Numbered from the stretch's first letter, positions 11,637-22,113 are shown. The stretch: 64,000 nucleotides of DNA from Segatella copri (GCF_019127135.1 NZ_JAHOEA010000015.1:1-64000), one strand, 5' to 3'. Program-made: numbers and translations. Notes: generated from the letters alone by a model not told the origin.

Positions 11637-11760
11637 ATGTCAAATAAACCTGAAAAACCAACGTTTAGGCTTTTGCTGGCAACAAAAACGCTTAGGCAGG
11701 ATGATGAAGACGGCTAAGGTTCAGTCAGTTGTGCTTTTAAAGAAAAAAAATATCCAAAAA

Positions 11761-11792
11761 TTTGCTCATTTACGGTAATTTTTCTATTTTTG
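11761..11792 (+). promoter_or_regulatory. promoter of the YwqK-like gene
   Basis: TTTG (11761-11764), 20-base spacer, TATTTTTG (11785-11792): full match to the Bacteroidetes consensus, 76 bases before the start codon. Confidence 0.7.
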
Positions 11793-11867
11793 CAATGTGT
11801 TTGTCAGAAAATGATGAATTTAACGAAAAAATAAGATAGATTTTTAAGAATTTAAAACAATATACGT

Positions 11868-13196
11868 ATGATTAGAGAAAAGTATTCTGTCATCATCATG
11901 ATGATTGCTCTTTCTCTGGGACAGGTAGCCCTGGCTCAGAAGGTAGAGCACGTGAAGAGGTTTGAACCTGTAAGCAAGTTGCAGAACCAGAAGGAGGAGA
12001 CCCCTGCCGGAGTGGAGAATCAGACAACTGTGCAAGTGGACAGTATCCCAGAAACGCCTCCTGTACCGCAAGACCGGCTCGATACCATCTATTACAATAA
12101 AAATTGGAAAGTAACCCCTAATAAGGCTTTCGCCACTTATTACCGCCTGGCACTCTATCCTGCTGATACTACGGCACCTAAGGAGTTCAGAACTTATTAT
12201 ATGAGCGGTGAACTGCAAGGGGAAGGCAGTTTTGCTGTCATCGACAAGAAGGATGATGCAAAAAGTGAGTTTATAGGTGCGGTCACAACCTATTTCAAGA
12301 ATGGAAAAGTAGAGACTCAGAAGAACTATCAATCCGGTTTGCTCACAGGCGAATATACCTCTTATTTTAATAATGGTAACGTAAAGGAGCATTTCTTTAT
12401 GAATGAGGGCAAGAAAACAGGTGTTGGTGCCTCTTTCTCTGAGAATGGCAGAGTCTGTACCCTTACTCCTTACAAGAATGATGTTTCTGAAGGATTCTAT
12501 GTTGTTGTAGATGCTGATGGAAATTATTCTAAATATTCTCTCTCCGACCGTCAGCCTATTTTGGAAGTCCCTTCCCAGGATGAAATTGTGACTGAGTATA
12601 AGAATGGTGTGGCTTGGCCTTATTACAACAAGAACGGACTTATTGTGGGTGTCAGCAATTCGGTGGTAGATGAGAATATCGGTGGTTATCGTGAGATTGG
12701 CTTGTTCATTGTCAACAAGAGCATGATCAATGTGGATATCGACCCTGCCCAGATTGAAATCTATGACATGAAGGGTGGCAAGCGCAAGAATTTCGAACTG
12801 GTGAGTGCTGATGAGTATGATGAGAAAATCAAGAAGTTCAAGAAGAAGGTTGCGAAACGTTCGGTCAAGAACAAGGCTGTTGTGGAGACAGAGCATGAAA
12901 ATAATGTGAATGCCAACTTGGGTGCACAGGTGTTTGATGCAGGAACATCTAATACACTGAAGGATTTCCAGACCCGCATTTGCAAGATGCAGCAGCTGGA
13001 ATCAGGCAATCGTATGAAGTATTCTGATAAGATGCCGGAGGATTTGGGCTATCTCGAGCGTACCACCATCCATCCGGGTGAAGTGGTTTCGGGCTATCTT
13101 TATACTTCAGACCGCAAGACTTCCGATCTCTTTGTCAAGGTAAAGATCAAGGGTATCGATTATGTCTTTGAATGGAAGACGGGTAAGAAGAAATAG
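11868..13196 (+). CDS. secreted MORN/YwqK-like repeat protein
   Basis: A 442-residue exported protein with a signal peptide ending near QVALAQ. Residues about 135-190 hold repeats of the YwqK/MORN form: YFKNGKVETQKNY, YFNNGNVKEHFF, FSENGRVCTLTPY. Such repeats form beta-hairpin stacks; the family includes toxin-antitoxin-associated and envelope proteins, but no activity can be assigned. The C-terminal half (VEIGLFIVNKS-like, then PGEVVSGYLYT) looks like a second beta-rich domain of unknown type. It stands alone with its own promoter between the glycosidase cluster and glnN. Confidence 0.6.
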   Translation: MIREKYSVIIMMIALSLGQVALAQKVEHVKRFEPVSKLQNQKEETPAGVENQTTVQVDSIPETPPVPQDRLDTIYYNKNWKVTPNKAFATYYRLALYPADTTAPKEFRTYYMSGELQGEGSFAVIDKKDDAKSEFIGAVTTYFKNGKVETQKNYQSGLLTGEYTSYFNNGNVKEHFFMNEGKKTGVGASFSENGRVCTLTPYKNDVSEGFYVVVDADGNYSKYSLSDRQPILEVPSQDEIVTEYKNGVAWPYYNKNGLIVGVSNSVVDENIGGYREIGLFIVNKSMINVDIDPAQIEIYDMKGGKRKNFELVSADEYDEKIKKFKKKVAKRSVKNKAVVETEHENNVNANLGAQVFDAGTSNTLKDFQTRICKMQQLESGNRMKYSDKMPEDLGYLERTTIHPGEVVSGYLYTSDRKTSDLFVKVKIKGIDYVFEWKTGKKK

Positions 13197-13311
13197 ACTT
13201 TTGTCCTCGCAGAAGCATGGAACGGAGAACTTTTTGTATGCAAAAAATAAGAAAAGTTTGAATTATGCATAAAAAAACGACCGAAATGGTAGCAGTTAGC
13301 CAATTATTTCG

Positions 13312-13319
13312 TAACTTTG
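13312..13319 (+). promoter_or_regulatory. -7 element of glnN
   Basis: TAACTTTG, 34 bases before the glnN ATG. No TTTG is found at the right distance upstream, which fits a promoter depending on an activator. Confidence 0.5.
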
Positions 13320-13353
13320 CACCCGCAAACTTTAATAAAACAATAAAAGAAGA

Positions 13354-15543
13354 ATGGCTAATTTGAGATTTGAGGTTGTAGCCGAGGCTTTTAAGAAAAG
13401 ACCTGTAGAGGTAGAGGCTCCCAAGGTGCGTCCTTCGGAGTACTTCGCCAAGTATGTATTCAACCGCCAGAAGATGTACAAGTATCTGCCATCTGATGTG
13501 TACGAGAAACTCATCGATGTGATAGATAACGGCAGTCGTCTGGACCGTTCCATCGCTGATGCCGTGGCTGCCGGCATGAAGCTCTGGGCTGAAGAAAATG
13601 GGGTAACGCATTATACGCACTGGTTCCAGCCATTGACAGAAGGTACTGCAGAGAAGCATGATGCCTTCGTAGAGCATGACGGAAAGGGTGGTATGATTGA
13701 GGAATTCTCTGGCAAGTTGCTTGTCCAGCAGGAACCTGATGCCAGCTCATTCCCTAACGGTGGTATCCGCAATACCTTCGAGGCTCGTGGCTATTCTGCA
13801 TGGGATCCTACATCGCCTGTGTTCATCATCGACGATACCCTCTGTATCCCAACCATCTTTATTTCTTATACCGGTGAGGCTTTGGACTACAAGGCTCCAT
13901 TGCTCCGCTCGCTCCATACCCTGAGTGAGGCGGCTACCGAGGTGTGCCACTATTTCTATCCACAGGTAAAGAAGGTGCAGACCAATCTCGGTTGGGAGCA
14001 GGAGTACTTTCTGGTAGATGAGAGCCTTTACTCGGCTCGTCCTGACCTGATGCTTACGGGCCGTACCCTGATGGGACACGACTCTGCGAAGAACCAGCAG
14101 ATGGACGACCATTATTTCGGAACCATCCCTGAGCGTGTGCAGGCTTTCATGAAAGATCTGGAAATCCAGGCACTCGAACTCGGCATCCCTTGCAAGACCC
14201 GTCATAATGAGGTGGCACCAAACCAGTTTGAGCTGGCACCTATCTATGAGGAGTGCAATCTTGCTGTAGACCATAATATGCTCCTGATGAGTTTGATGAA
14301 GCGTGTGGCTCATAAGCACAGTTTCCGTGTACTCCTTCACGAGAAGCCATTCGCCGGCGTCAACGGTTCGGGCAAGCACAACAACTGGAGTCTCTGCACC
14401 GATACTGGTGTATTGCTCCATGCTGCAGGTAAGACACCAGAGGATAACCTCCGCTTCGTAGTTTTCATCGTAGAGACCTTGATGGGTGTTTACAAGCACA
14501 ACGGACTGCTGAAGGCATCTATCATGAGTGCTACCAATGCGCACCGACTCGGAGCCAACGAGGCACCTCCAGCCATTATCTCTTCATTCCTCGGCAAGCA
14601 GCTCACCGACCTGCTCGACCATATCGAGAAGGCAGATAAGGAAGAACTCTTTGCTCTGGCTGGCAAGAAGGGTATGGAGCTGGATATCCCTGAGATTCCA
14701 GAGCTGATGATCGATAATACCGACCGCAACCGTACCTCTCCGTTCGCCTTCACCGGAAACCGTTTCGAGTTCCGTGCTGTAGGTTCAGAGGCCAACTGTG
14801 CGTCATCCCTCATCGTATTGAATGCTGCCGTAGCTGAGGCACTCGAAGACTTCAAGACTCGTGTAGATGCCTTGATAGCAAAGGGTGAGGACCAGACATC
14901 GGCTATTATAGATATTGTACGCGAGGACATTAAGACCTGCAAGCCTATCCGCTTCGATGGCAACGGCTATTCTGATGAGTGGAAGGAAGAGGCTCAGAAG
15001 CGTGGCTTGGACTGCGAGGCATCCTGCCCGGTAGTCTTCGACCGCTATCTGGACAAGGAGAGCATCGAGATGTTTGCCAAGACCAACGTGATGAGTGAGA
15101 GCGAGTTGAAGGCGCGTAACGAGGTGAAGTGGGAGACTTATACCAAGAAGATTCAGATTGAGGCTCGTGTGATGGGTGACCTGACCATGAACCACATCAT
15201 CCCTGTGGCTACCCACTATCAGAGCCGTCTGGCAAAGAACGTAGAGGGTATGATTCACATCTTCGGTGGCGAGGAAGGCAAGAAGCTGACCGCCCGCAAC
15301 GTGAAGATTATCCGTGAGATAGCCGAGCGCACCGAGGCAATAGAGCGTGGTGTTGAGGCATTGGTAGATGCCCGCAAGGTAGCCAACAAGATAGAGAGCG
15401 AGCGCGAGAAGGCAGTAGCATATCACGACACGGTAGCTCCAAAGATGGAGGAAATCCGTTATCAGATAGACAAGCTCGAGCTTCTCGTAGCCGATGAACT
15501 TTGGACTTTGCCAAAGTATCGTGAGCTGCTGTTCATCAGATAA
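13354..15543 (+). CDS. glnN: type III glutamine synthetase
   Basis: A 729-residue cytoplasmic enzyme making glutamine from glutamate, ammonia and ATP. Length and motifs match GSIII of Bacteroides and Prevotella: NLGWEQEYFLVDE (Mg-binding Glu residues), TRHNEVAPNQFELAP, GVNGSGKHNNWS, and NRFEFRAVGSEAN near the C-terminal part of the active site. A long helical C-terminal extension (EAIERGVEALVDARKVANK) is also typical of GSIII. It is monocistronic, with a -7 element before it and a bidirectional terminator after it. Confidence 0.95.
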   Translation: MANLRFEVVAEAFKKRPVEVEAPKVRPSEYFAKYVFNRQKMYKYLPSDVYEKLIDVIDNGSRLDRSIADAVAAGMKLWAEENGVTHYTHWFQPLTEGTAEKHDAFVEHDGKGGMIEEFSGKLLVQQEPDASSFPNGGIRNTFEARGYSAWDPTSPVFIIDDTLCIPTIFISYTGEALDYKAPLLRSLHTLSEAATEVCHYFYPQVKKVQTNLGWEQEYFLVDESLYSARPDLMLTGRTLMGHDSAKNQQMDDHYFGTIPERVQAFMKDLEIQALELGIPCKTRHNEVAPNQFELAPIYEECNLAVDHNMLLMSLMKRVAHKHSFRVLLHEKPFAGVNGSGKHNNWSLCTDTGVLLHAAGKTPEDNLRFVVFIVETLMGVYKHNGLLKASIMSATNAHRLGANEAPPAIISSFLGKQLTDLLDHIEKADKEELFALAGKKGMELDIPEIPELMIDNTDRNRTSPFAFTGNRFEFRAVGSEANCASSLIVLNAAVAEALEDFKTRVDALIAKGEDQTSAIIDIVREDIKTCKPIRFDGNGYSDEWKEEAQKRGLDCEASCPVVFDRYLDKESIEMFAKTNVMSESELKARNEVKWETYTKKIQIEARVMGDLTMNHIIPVATHYQSRLAKNVEGMIHIFGGEEGKKLTARNVKIIREIAERTEAIERGVEALVDARKVANKIESEREKAVAYHDTVAPKMEEIRYQIDKLELLVADELWTLPKYRELLFIR

Positions 15544-15571
15544 TATTTCCTGGATAAGGAATTGAGATAAT

Positions 15572-15610
15572 AAAAAAGAGTGCATTGTTTATTACAGTGC
15601 ACTCTTTTTT
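15572..15610. terminator. bidirectional terminator after glnN
   Basis: AAAAAAGAGTGCA pairs perfectly with TGCACTCTTTTTT over a 13-base loop. The symmetric A and T flanks allow it to work on both strands. Confidence 0.88.
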
Positions 15611-15717
15611 GTTCTGTGAATATGGTAAAGTAGGTTAAAAGTAATATAAAGAACGTGAGGAAGTTTGTTTCGTTGCTTGATAACGATGCAAGGAAGCAAT
15701 TAGATCGATTGCGTGAC

Positions 15718-15787
15718 ATTTGTCATGCGATTATACGACACTTATCATACGGTCGTATGACAAATGCCGTATAATCACATGACATAT
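15718..15787. repeat. 70-bp near-perfect palindrome
   Basis: Bases pair around a centre between 15752 and 15753 with only five mismatched positions in 35 pairs. The core is TCATACG-GT-CGTATGA; the outer arms include CGATTATAC (15728-15736) against GTATAATC (15769-15776), and GTCATG against CATGAC. There is no T run, so it is unlikely to be a plain terminator. It may be a compound operator or a hairpin-type mobile repeat. Confidence 0.8.
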
Positions 15788-15852
15788 ACCAATGTTTAAA
15801 TAAACCTAATAGTTTACACCAAAAGATACAAGTTATCACATTATTATATATG

Positions 15853-15884
15853 ATTTGCATCATCATTATATATATTTGCATCAT
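15853..15884 (+). repeat. ATTTGCATCATC direct repeat with -7-like element
   Basis: ATTTGCATCATC occurs at 15853 and 15873, 20 bp apart. The second copy overlaps TATATTTG (15871-15878), a -7-like element 62 bases before a small open frame. The repeat may be a regulator site. Confidence 0.4.
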
Positions 15885-15939
15885 CTTTCATAGAAGACAA
15901 AGAATATAGAAAACAACGAACCATCAAACAACAAGAAAT

Positions 15940-16068
15940 ATGGAACTGAAATACGACATTTGCATCCACTTCGGCTTGACTCCATACATGGCTCAGAAGT
16001 GGCTCAACCATTTCTGCGAAAAGGGTATCATGGTGAAGGAAGGCACTCAGCATACTTTTTGCTTTTAA
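15940..16068 (+). CDS. possible 42-residue protein, unknown
   Basis: ATG at 15940 opens a 42-codon frame reading MELKYDICIHFGLTPYMAQK and so on to GTQHTFCF, then TAA. The middle could form a small helix-turn-helix. A -7-like element lies 62 bases upstream and the start follows an A-rich stretch, as usual here. I do not recognise it; it may be a real micro-protein or a fragment of a larger lost gene. The gap 16069-16281 shows only AT-rich promoter-like sequence. Confidence 0.3.
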   Translation: MELKYDICIHFGLTPYMAQKWLNHFCEKGIMVKEGTQHTFCF

Positions 16069-16224
16069 CGAATGAATAATGATAAGATGATACTTTGTTG
16101 CCCTGTTGTGGCTTTGTGCTATCTATTTTTTATTAATTTCTCGATTTGTCTTACAAAAAACAGGAAAAATAGGATATTTTTGCAGATTTTATGCAAAAAA
16201 AGATAATATTTCATATTTTTGTTG

Positions 16225-16232
16225 TAATTTTG
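16225..16232 (+). promoter_or_regulatory. -7 element of the susC operon
   Basis: TAATTTTG, 49 bases before the susC ATG. A second candidate, TATTTTTG, lies at 16175-16182. Neither has a TTTG at the usual spacing, so an extracytoplasmic-function sigma factor or activator may be needed. Confidence 0.4.
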
Positions 16233-16281
16233 CAGCCGATATCACATTATTATAAAATAATTTAAAATAAGACGAGAAATT

Positions 16282-19200
16282 ATGGAAAAAAGACTCTCGC
16301 TCTTCTTTGTTTGTCTCTTGATGAGCATCGGAGCAGCGTTTGCCCAGATTGACGTATCTGGAACCGTAATATCTGCGGATGACAACGAACCGATTATTGG
16401 TGCCTCTGTTTTAATTTCTGGGGGGGGCAGCCACTAAGGGTACAGTCACAGATATTGACGGTAACTTTAAACTGAATGTTCCTAATGGAACTAAACTCGT
16501 GTTTAGTTACGTGGGAATGAAAAGTCAGACAGTGCTTGCCTCTGCCCACATGAAGGTGGTGCTTCATCCAGAAGCACAGTTGCAGGAGGTAGTTGTTACT
16601 GGTTTACAGAAAACAGACCGACGCTTATTTACCGGTGCTACCGACCGTGTAAATGCCGAGGAAGCAAAATTGAATGGTGTTGCCGACATCAGCCGTTCTT
16701 TGGAAGGCCGTGCTGCCGGTGTGTCTGTGCAGAACGTGAGTGGTACCTTTGGTTCTGCTCCAAAGATTCGTGTGCGTGGTGCAACATCTATCTATGGTTC
16801 TTCAAAACCTCTTTGGGTAGTGGATGGCGTTATCATGGAGGATGTATCCGATGTGAGCGCAGATGATTTGGCTTCCGGTGACCCGGAGACCCTGATCTCT
16901 TCTGCCATCGCAGGCTTGAACTCTGATGATATCGAGAGTTTCCAGATTCTGAAGGATGGTTCTGCTACCTCTATTTATGGTGCGCGTGCGATGGCAGGTG
17001 TCATCGTCGTTACTACCAAGAAGGGTAAGCAGGGACAGGCTCATCTGAACTATACCGGTGAGTTTACCACCCGTCTGATTCCATCTTATGGCAATTTTGA
17101 TATTCTCAACTCTCAGGACCAGATGGCCATCTACAAGGAGTTGAGGGATAAGGGATGGCTCAATCTTTCAGATATTCTCAATGGTAGCGACTATGGTGTA
17201 TATGGAAAGATGTATGAGCTCATCAATACCTACAACAGTACTTCTGGTATGTTCGGACTTGCCAACAATCAGGAGTCTCAGAATGCTTATCTCCAGCAGG
17301 CTGAGTATCGCAATACCAACTGGTTCAAGCAGCTTTTCTCTTCTGCCATCATGCAGAACCACTCTGTAAGCTTGAGCGGTGGTACCGAGAAGAGTAACTA
17401 TTATGCTTCACTTTCTGCTATGGTTGACCCAGGATGGTACAAGGATAGCAAGGTGAACCGTTATACCGTGAGCATGAATATGACTCATCATATTCTTGAT
17501 AATCTTTCTGTCAACTTGATTGGTGGTGGTTCTTACCGTAAGCAGAGAGCTCCAGGAACTTTGGGACAGGATGTGGATGTAGTATCAGGTCAGGTGAAGC
17601 GTGACTTCGATATCAACCCATATTCTTACGCCCTGAACACATCACGTGCGCTCGATCCTTATACTTATTATCATGCCAACTATGCAGCATTCAACATCCT
17701 GCATGAGTTGGAGAGCAACTACATCGACCTGAACGTGGCTGATGCCAAGTTCCAGTTGGAGTTGAAGTGGAAGCCATTCAAGGATCTTGAGTTCGCTACC
17801 CTGGGTGCCATCAAGTATAGCACTTCTTCACAGGAGCACAACATTCTGGAAGATTCCAACCAGGCTTTGGCTTATCGCGCCATGGACAACGCACTGATCC
17901 GTGATGCCAACAAGCTGCTCTTCACTGATAAGGACGACCTCTATGCCTTGCCAGTATCAGTATTGAAGCAGGGTGGTATCTATCAGCGTACAGAGAACCG
18001 TATGTTGGACTATGACTTCCGTGCCACAGTCAACTACAACCATACTTTTGCGCAGAAGCACATCGTCAACCTCTTTGGTGGTCTCGAAACTACCAGCATC
18101 AGCCGTAACCGCAGCTGGTTTAACGGCTGGGGTATGAACTACCGTGGTGAGACCGCTTACTTCGAGTATCTCTATTTCAAGAAGTTGGACCAGGAGAACT
18201 CAAACTATTACAGCTTGCGCAACACCGATTCACGTAGTGCCGCATTCTATGCCAATGCAACCTATTCTTTCAACGGCAAGTATGTAGTGAACGGAACATT
18301 CCGCTATGAAGGTTCTAACCAGATGGGTCGTACCACCAAGGCACGTTGGATGCCTACATGGAACCTGTCAGGTGCATGGAACGTACACGAGGAGAGCTTC
18401 TTCCCTAAGCTTCAGCCATTGTCAAGCCTCACCTTCCGTGTGTCTTACAGTTTGACTGGTACTCCTCCAGATGCAGCTTACTGCAATGCACTTACCAAGC
18501 TCTCTATGAATACCCCTTACCGTCCTACAACTACCGACAAGGAGTTGGGATTTGTGGTAGCAGCACTCGGTAATGATGAGCTTACTTACGAGAAGAAGCA
18601 CGAGTTCAACTTCGGTGTGGATGCAGGTTTCTTCAACAACCGTCTGAATGTGACCTTCGATGTATATCAGCGTCGCAACTTCGATGAGATTGCTCCTACT
18701 GTTACCCAGCTCTATGGCACCGCTTATGCCAATGTAGGTTCCATGAAGTCATGGGGTGAGGAGTTGAGTATCTCTTCTACCAATATCAAGACCCAGGATT
18801 TCAGCTGGCAGACCAGTCTGATTTATTCTCACAACCGTACAGAGATTACTGACCTCTACAATCAGGGTCGCGTTATCGACCTGGTTCAGGGTAACGGTTT
18901 TGCCAAGCAGGGTTATCCAGCCCGTGCCTTGTTCTCAATCCCATTCGTGGGCATCAATGAGAAGGGTTATCCAGTATGCATCAATGAGAAGGGCCAGGCT
19001 ACCGTGGGTAACCTCAACTTCCAGGAGCGTGACAATACAGATTATCTGATTTACGAGGGTTCTACAGACCCAGTTTACAATGGTTCTTTGGGTAACACCT
19101 TTAATTATAAGGGCTTCCATCTGAACGTATTCCTTACATACGCCTTCGGCAACGTGGTTCGTCTTGACCCGGCTTTCAGTGCCAAGTATAACGACTTGAC

Positions 19201-19588
19201 CTCTATGACCCACGATTTCAAGAACCGCTGGATGCAGCCTGGTGATGAGAATGTTACCAATGTGCCTGGTGTAGTGAGCCGTTATGAGTATGAGCAGAAC
19301 AGCACATTGCTTGCTACTGCCTACAATGCTTACAACTATACATCTGTTCGCACAGCCAAGGGTGACTTCATCCGCTTGAAGGAAATTTCACTGGCATACG
19401 ACTTCCCACACCGCTGGTTTGAAAAATCACCAGTGAACAACATCTCATTGAAGCTTCAGGCTACCAACCTCATGCTGCTCTATGCAGACAAGAAGCTGAA
19501 CGGTCAGGATCCTGAGTTTATGAATGCGGGTGGTGTGGCTTCACCAATGCCAAAGCAGTTTACTCTTACATTGAAACTTGGACTTTAA
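16282..19588 (+). CDS. SusC/RagA-family TonB-dependent receptor, frameshifted at a G8 tract
   Basis: From the ATG at 16282 a signal peptide (ending GAAFAQ) and the start of a carboxypeptidase-regulatory-like domain read normally for 51 codons, then stop at 16435-16437. Removing one G from the eight at 16420-16427 joins this frame to the rest: TKGTVTDIDGNF, the TonB plug (RVRGATSIYGSSKPLWVVDG, SIYGARAMAGVIVVTTKKG) and a full barrel ending MPKQFTLTLKLGL, about 1101 residues in all. As written, only a 51-residue peptide or an internally started, signal-less product would form. The outer-membrane receptor would import substrate bound by SusD. Phase variation, a fixed mutation or a sequencing error could each explain it. 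Confidence 0.85.
16420..16427 (+). repeat. poly-G tract (G8) inside susC
   Basis: Eight G in a row. Seven would read GGG GGG GCA and keep the frame open; eight reads GGG GGG GGC and leads to TAA eight bases past the tract. Such tracts slip easily during replication. Confidence 0.9.
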
Positions 19589-19606
19589 TTATAGTAGAAA
19601 ATAAAA

Positions 19607-21184
19607 ATGAAAATAAAGAAATTATATATCGCCATTGTAGCGTTGGCATTGTCGGCTGGCTTGTCTTCCTGCAACGATTATCTGGACAAGCAGCCAGATA
19701 GCCGTCTGGACTTGCAGAGCCCTTCCGATGTATCCAAGCTCCTGGTTAATGCTTACCCACAGGTACATCCAGCCTATTTGCTGGAAATGTATTCAGACAA
19801 TACCGATTGTAACCTGAATACCGGTTGGGATGCTGCCGACCGTTTCCAGCAGCAGGCATACGAATGGGACGACATCACCGAGACCAGTTCTTATGAGACA
19901 CCTTCTACTTACTGGTCAACCTACTATGATGCCATCACCACAGCCAATATCGCTTTGCAACACATCAACAGTCAGGCAGACCAGAGCTCTTATGCAGCCC
20001 AGAAGGGTGAGGCTCTCCTGTGCCGTGCCTATGCCATGTTCCAGTTGGCAAACGTATTCTGCATGGCTTATGATGAAACCACTGCAGCCAGCGACCTGGG
20101 TCTTCCTTACCCGGAAACCGTTGAAACCAATGTGCACGTGAAGTACGACCGTGGTACACTGGCAGACCTTTATGCCAAGATAGACAAGGACTTGCAGGAA
20201 GGATTGAAACTGGTAGGCTCAACTTATGACAAGCCTAAGTTCCATTTCACTTCTACCTCTGCAGCCGCTTTCGCAGCCCGTTTCTACCTCTATTATCAGA
20301 AGTATGACAAGGCTGTGGAGTATGCCAACAAAGTGTTGGGCAGCAATGCCAAGAGTATGTTGAGAGACTGGGCAGCCTGGCGTTCTCTTTCTCCTAACAA
20401 GCAGGTTCAGCCTAATGCTTACATCAGTTCATCGGTCAAGGCAAACCTCCTGTTGCAGGTAGTTGCTTCTGAATGGGGTGCCATCGGTGGTCCGTTCCAG
20501 TATGGTGACAAGTATGCACATAGTGCCATTGTTTCAAGCAAGGAGACCATCCAGTCAGAGGGTCCTTGGGGAGTTAGCGACAAGGTGTTCAACTATACCG
20601 TGTTCAACTCAGGATCTCTTTCCAAGTACATTCTCCGTAAGGTCCCTTATGATTTCGAATATGCTGATATCCAGGCAGGTATCGGTACCCCTCACGCAGT
20701 ATATGCAGAGTTTACTGCCGATGAGACTTTGCTCGTAAGAGCTGAGGCTCAGGCTTTGCTCGGTCATTACGCAGAGGCTTTGGACGACCTGAATACCGAG
20801 TTGGCTGCCTTCTCTAGGGAGGGCGTGCAGCTTACACTGGATGATGTCAAGAAGTTCTATAGCGATGATGTTACCGCTTATTATACTCCTGAGAAGCCAA
20901 CTCCACGTAAGGCGTTTCATACAACCTTCGCCATCAGCAAGGATACAGAGGAGCCTATGTTGCAGTGCATCCTTCACCTCCGTCGAATCATGACCATTCA
21001 TGAGGGCTTGCGCATGCAGGATGTAAAGCGTTACGGCATCACTATCTATCGCCGTGATGTGAAGAGCAACTACAAGATTACAGGCATCACCGACACCATG
21101 GAGGCACGTGACCCACGTCTTGCCATCCAGTTGCCACAGGATGTAATCACAGCGGGTGTTACACCAAACCCTCGCAATAAGTAA
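19607..21184 (+). CDS. SusD/RagB-family nutrient-binding lipoprotein
   Basis: A 525-residue lipoprotein with the lipobox LSSCN near residue 23. The SusD fold is shown by the N-terminal DYLDKQPDSRLDLQSPSDV, tetratricopeptide-like helices (AALLCRAYAMFQLANVF-like at about 130-150) and a C-terminal region rich in aromatic residues. It caps the SusC barrel and captures substrate at the cell surface. It begins 18 bp after susC. No glycosidase is in the operon; proteases are, so a peptide ligand as for RagB is plausible. Confidence 0.88.
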   Translation: MKIKKLYIAIVALALSAGLSSCNDYLDKQPDSRLDLQSPSDVSKLLVNAYPQVHPAYLLEMYSDNTDCNLNTGWDAADRFQQQAYEWDDITETSSYETPSTYWSTYYDAITTANIALQHINSQADQSSYAAQKGEALLCRAYAMFQLANVFCMAYDETTAASDLGLPYPETVETNVHVKYDRGTLADLYAKIDKDLQEGLKLVGSTYDKPKFHFTSTSAAAFAARFYLYYQKYDKAVEYANKVLGSNAKSMLRDWAAWRSLSPNKQVQPNAYISSSVKANLLLQVVASEWGAIGGPFQYGDKYAHSAIVSSKETIQSEGPWGVSDKVFNYTVFNSGSLSKYILRKVPYDFEYADIQAGIGTPHAVYAEFTADETLLVRAEAQALLGHYAEALDDLNTELAAFSREGVQLTLDDVKKFYSDDVTAYYTPEKPTPRKAFHTTFAISKDTEEPMLQCILHLRRIMTIHEGLRMQDVKRYGITIYRRDVKSNYKITGITDTMEARDPRLAIQLPQDVITAGVTPNPRNK

Positions 21185-21207
21185 AAAACATAAAGTAATA
21201 GAAAGAA

Positions 21208-22104
21208 ATGAAACATAATATATATATGTTGATGTTGGCATTGGTGATGGGCCTGGGCTTCGTGGCCTGCTCAGACAATGACCCGGACGGACCAACCATC
21301 TTCCCTGTTACCTCTCCAGAGAGAGACCAGTTGGATATGTGGTTGCAGAAGAACTACACCAGTCCTTACAACATCGATTTCAAGTATAAGATGGAGGACA
21401 TCGAGTCTGATTATCAGTATACCCTGACACCAGCCGATTCTGCCAAGTCAGCTAAGTTGGCTATCATCATCAAGTATCTCTGGCTTGATTCATACGCCGA
21501 GGTATTGGGACCTGATTTCGTGAAGCACAATGTGCCAAGAGTTATCCACCTGATTGGTAGTCCAGCCTACAACAGCAACGGAACTATTGTTCTGGGTACT
21601 GCCGAGGGCGGTCTAAAGGTTACACTCTATCAGGTGAACAGTCTGACCGATGCCATGCTGGAAAGCTATGCTTCTATGACAGAGTATTACTTCCACACCA
21701 TGCACCACGAGTTCACCCACATTTTGAACCAGAAGAAGCCTTACGACACATCTTATAATAAGATTACCGAGTCGGGTTACGTAAGTGGTAACTGGTATCA
21801 GGTTCAGGATTCTGTGGCTCATGGCAAGGGTTTTGTTACTCCATACGCCATGTCAGAGGGTCTGGAGGACTTTGCCGAGATGCTGTCAACCTATATCACT
21901 TATACTCCTGAGCAGTGGCAGGCTATCCTCGACGATGCCCAGAAGGTAGGTGGCGACGAGGCTGTAGCTGCATTGAACCAGAAGCTTAACATCGTGAGAA
22001 ACTATATGCTGGATTCATGGGATGTGGATATCGATGTATTGCGAGCAGCCATCCTGCGAAGAGGTAAAGAGTTGAGTTCTTTGGATTTGGAACATTTAAA
22101 ATAG
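21208..22104 (+). CDS. zinc-binding metallopeptidase lipoprotein (Peptidase_Mx1 type)
   Basis: A 298-residue lipoprotein with lipobox FVACS near residue 22. The motif HHEFTHILNQ places a zinc-binding HExxH at His167-His171, and a downstream Glu in SEGLEDFAEML may complete the site. It matches the putative zinc-binding metallopeptidases often coded right after SusC/SusD pairs. It would act at the outer membrane surface, trimming peptides or proteins for import. Spacing to susD is 23 bp. Confidence 0.8.
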   Translation: MKHNIYMLMLALVMGLGFVACSDNDPDGPTIFPVTSPERDQLDMWLQKNYTSPYNIDFKYKMEDIESDYQYTLTPADSAKSAKLAIIIKYLWLDSYAEVLGPDFVKHNVPRVIHLIGSPAYNSNGTIVLGTAEGGLKVTLYQVNSLTDAMLESYASMTEYYFHTMHHEFTHILNQKKPYDTSYNKITESGYVSGNWYQVQDSVAHGKGFVTPYAMSEGLEDFAEMLSTYITYTPEQWQAILDDAQKVGGDEAVAALNQKLNIVRNYMLDSWDVDIDVLRAAILRRGKELSSLDLEHLK

Positions 22105-22113
22105 AATAGATTT

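Noticed and set aside
13747..14544. A 265-codon minus-strand frame inside glnN
   Set aside because: It is the shadow of a strongly conserved gene.
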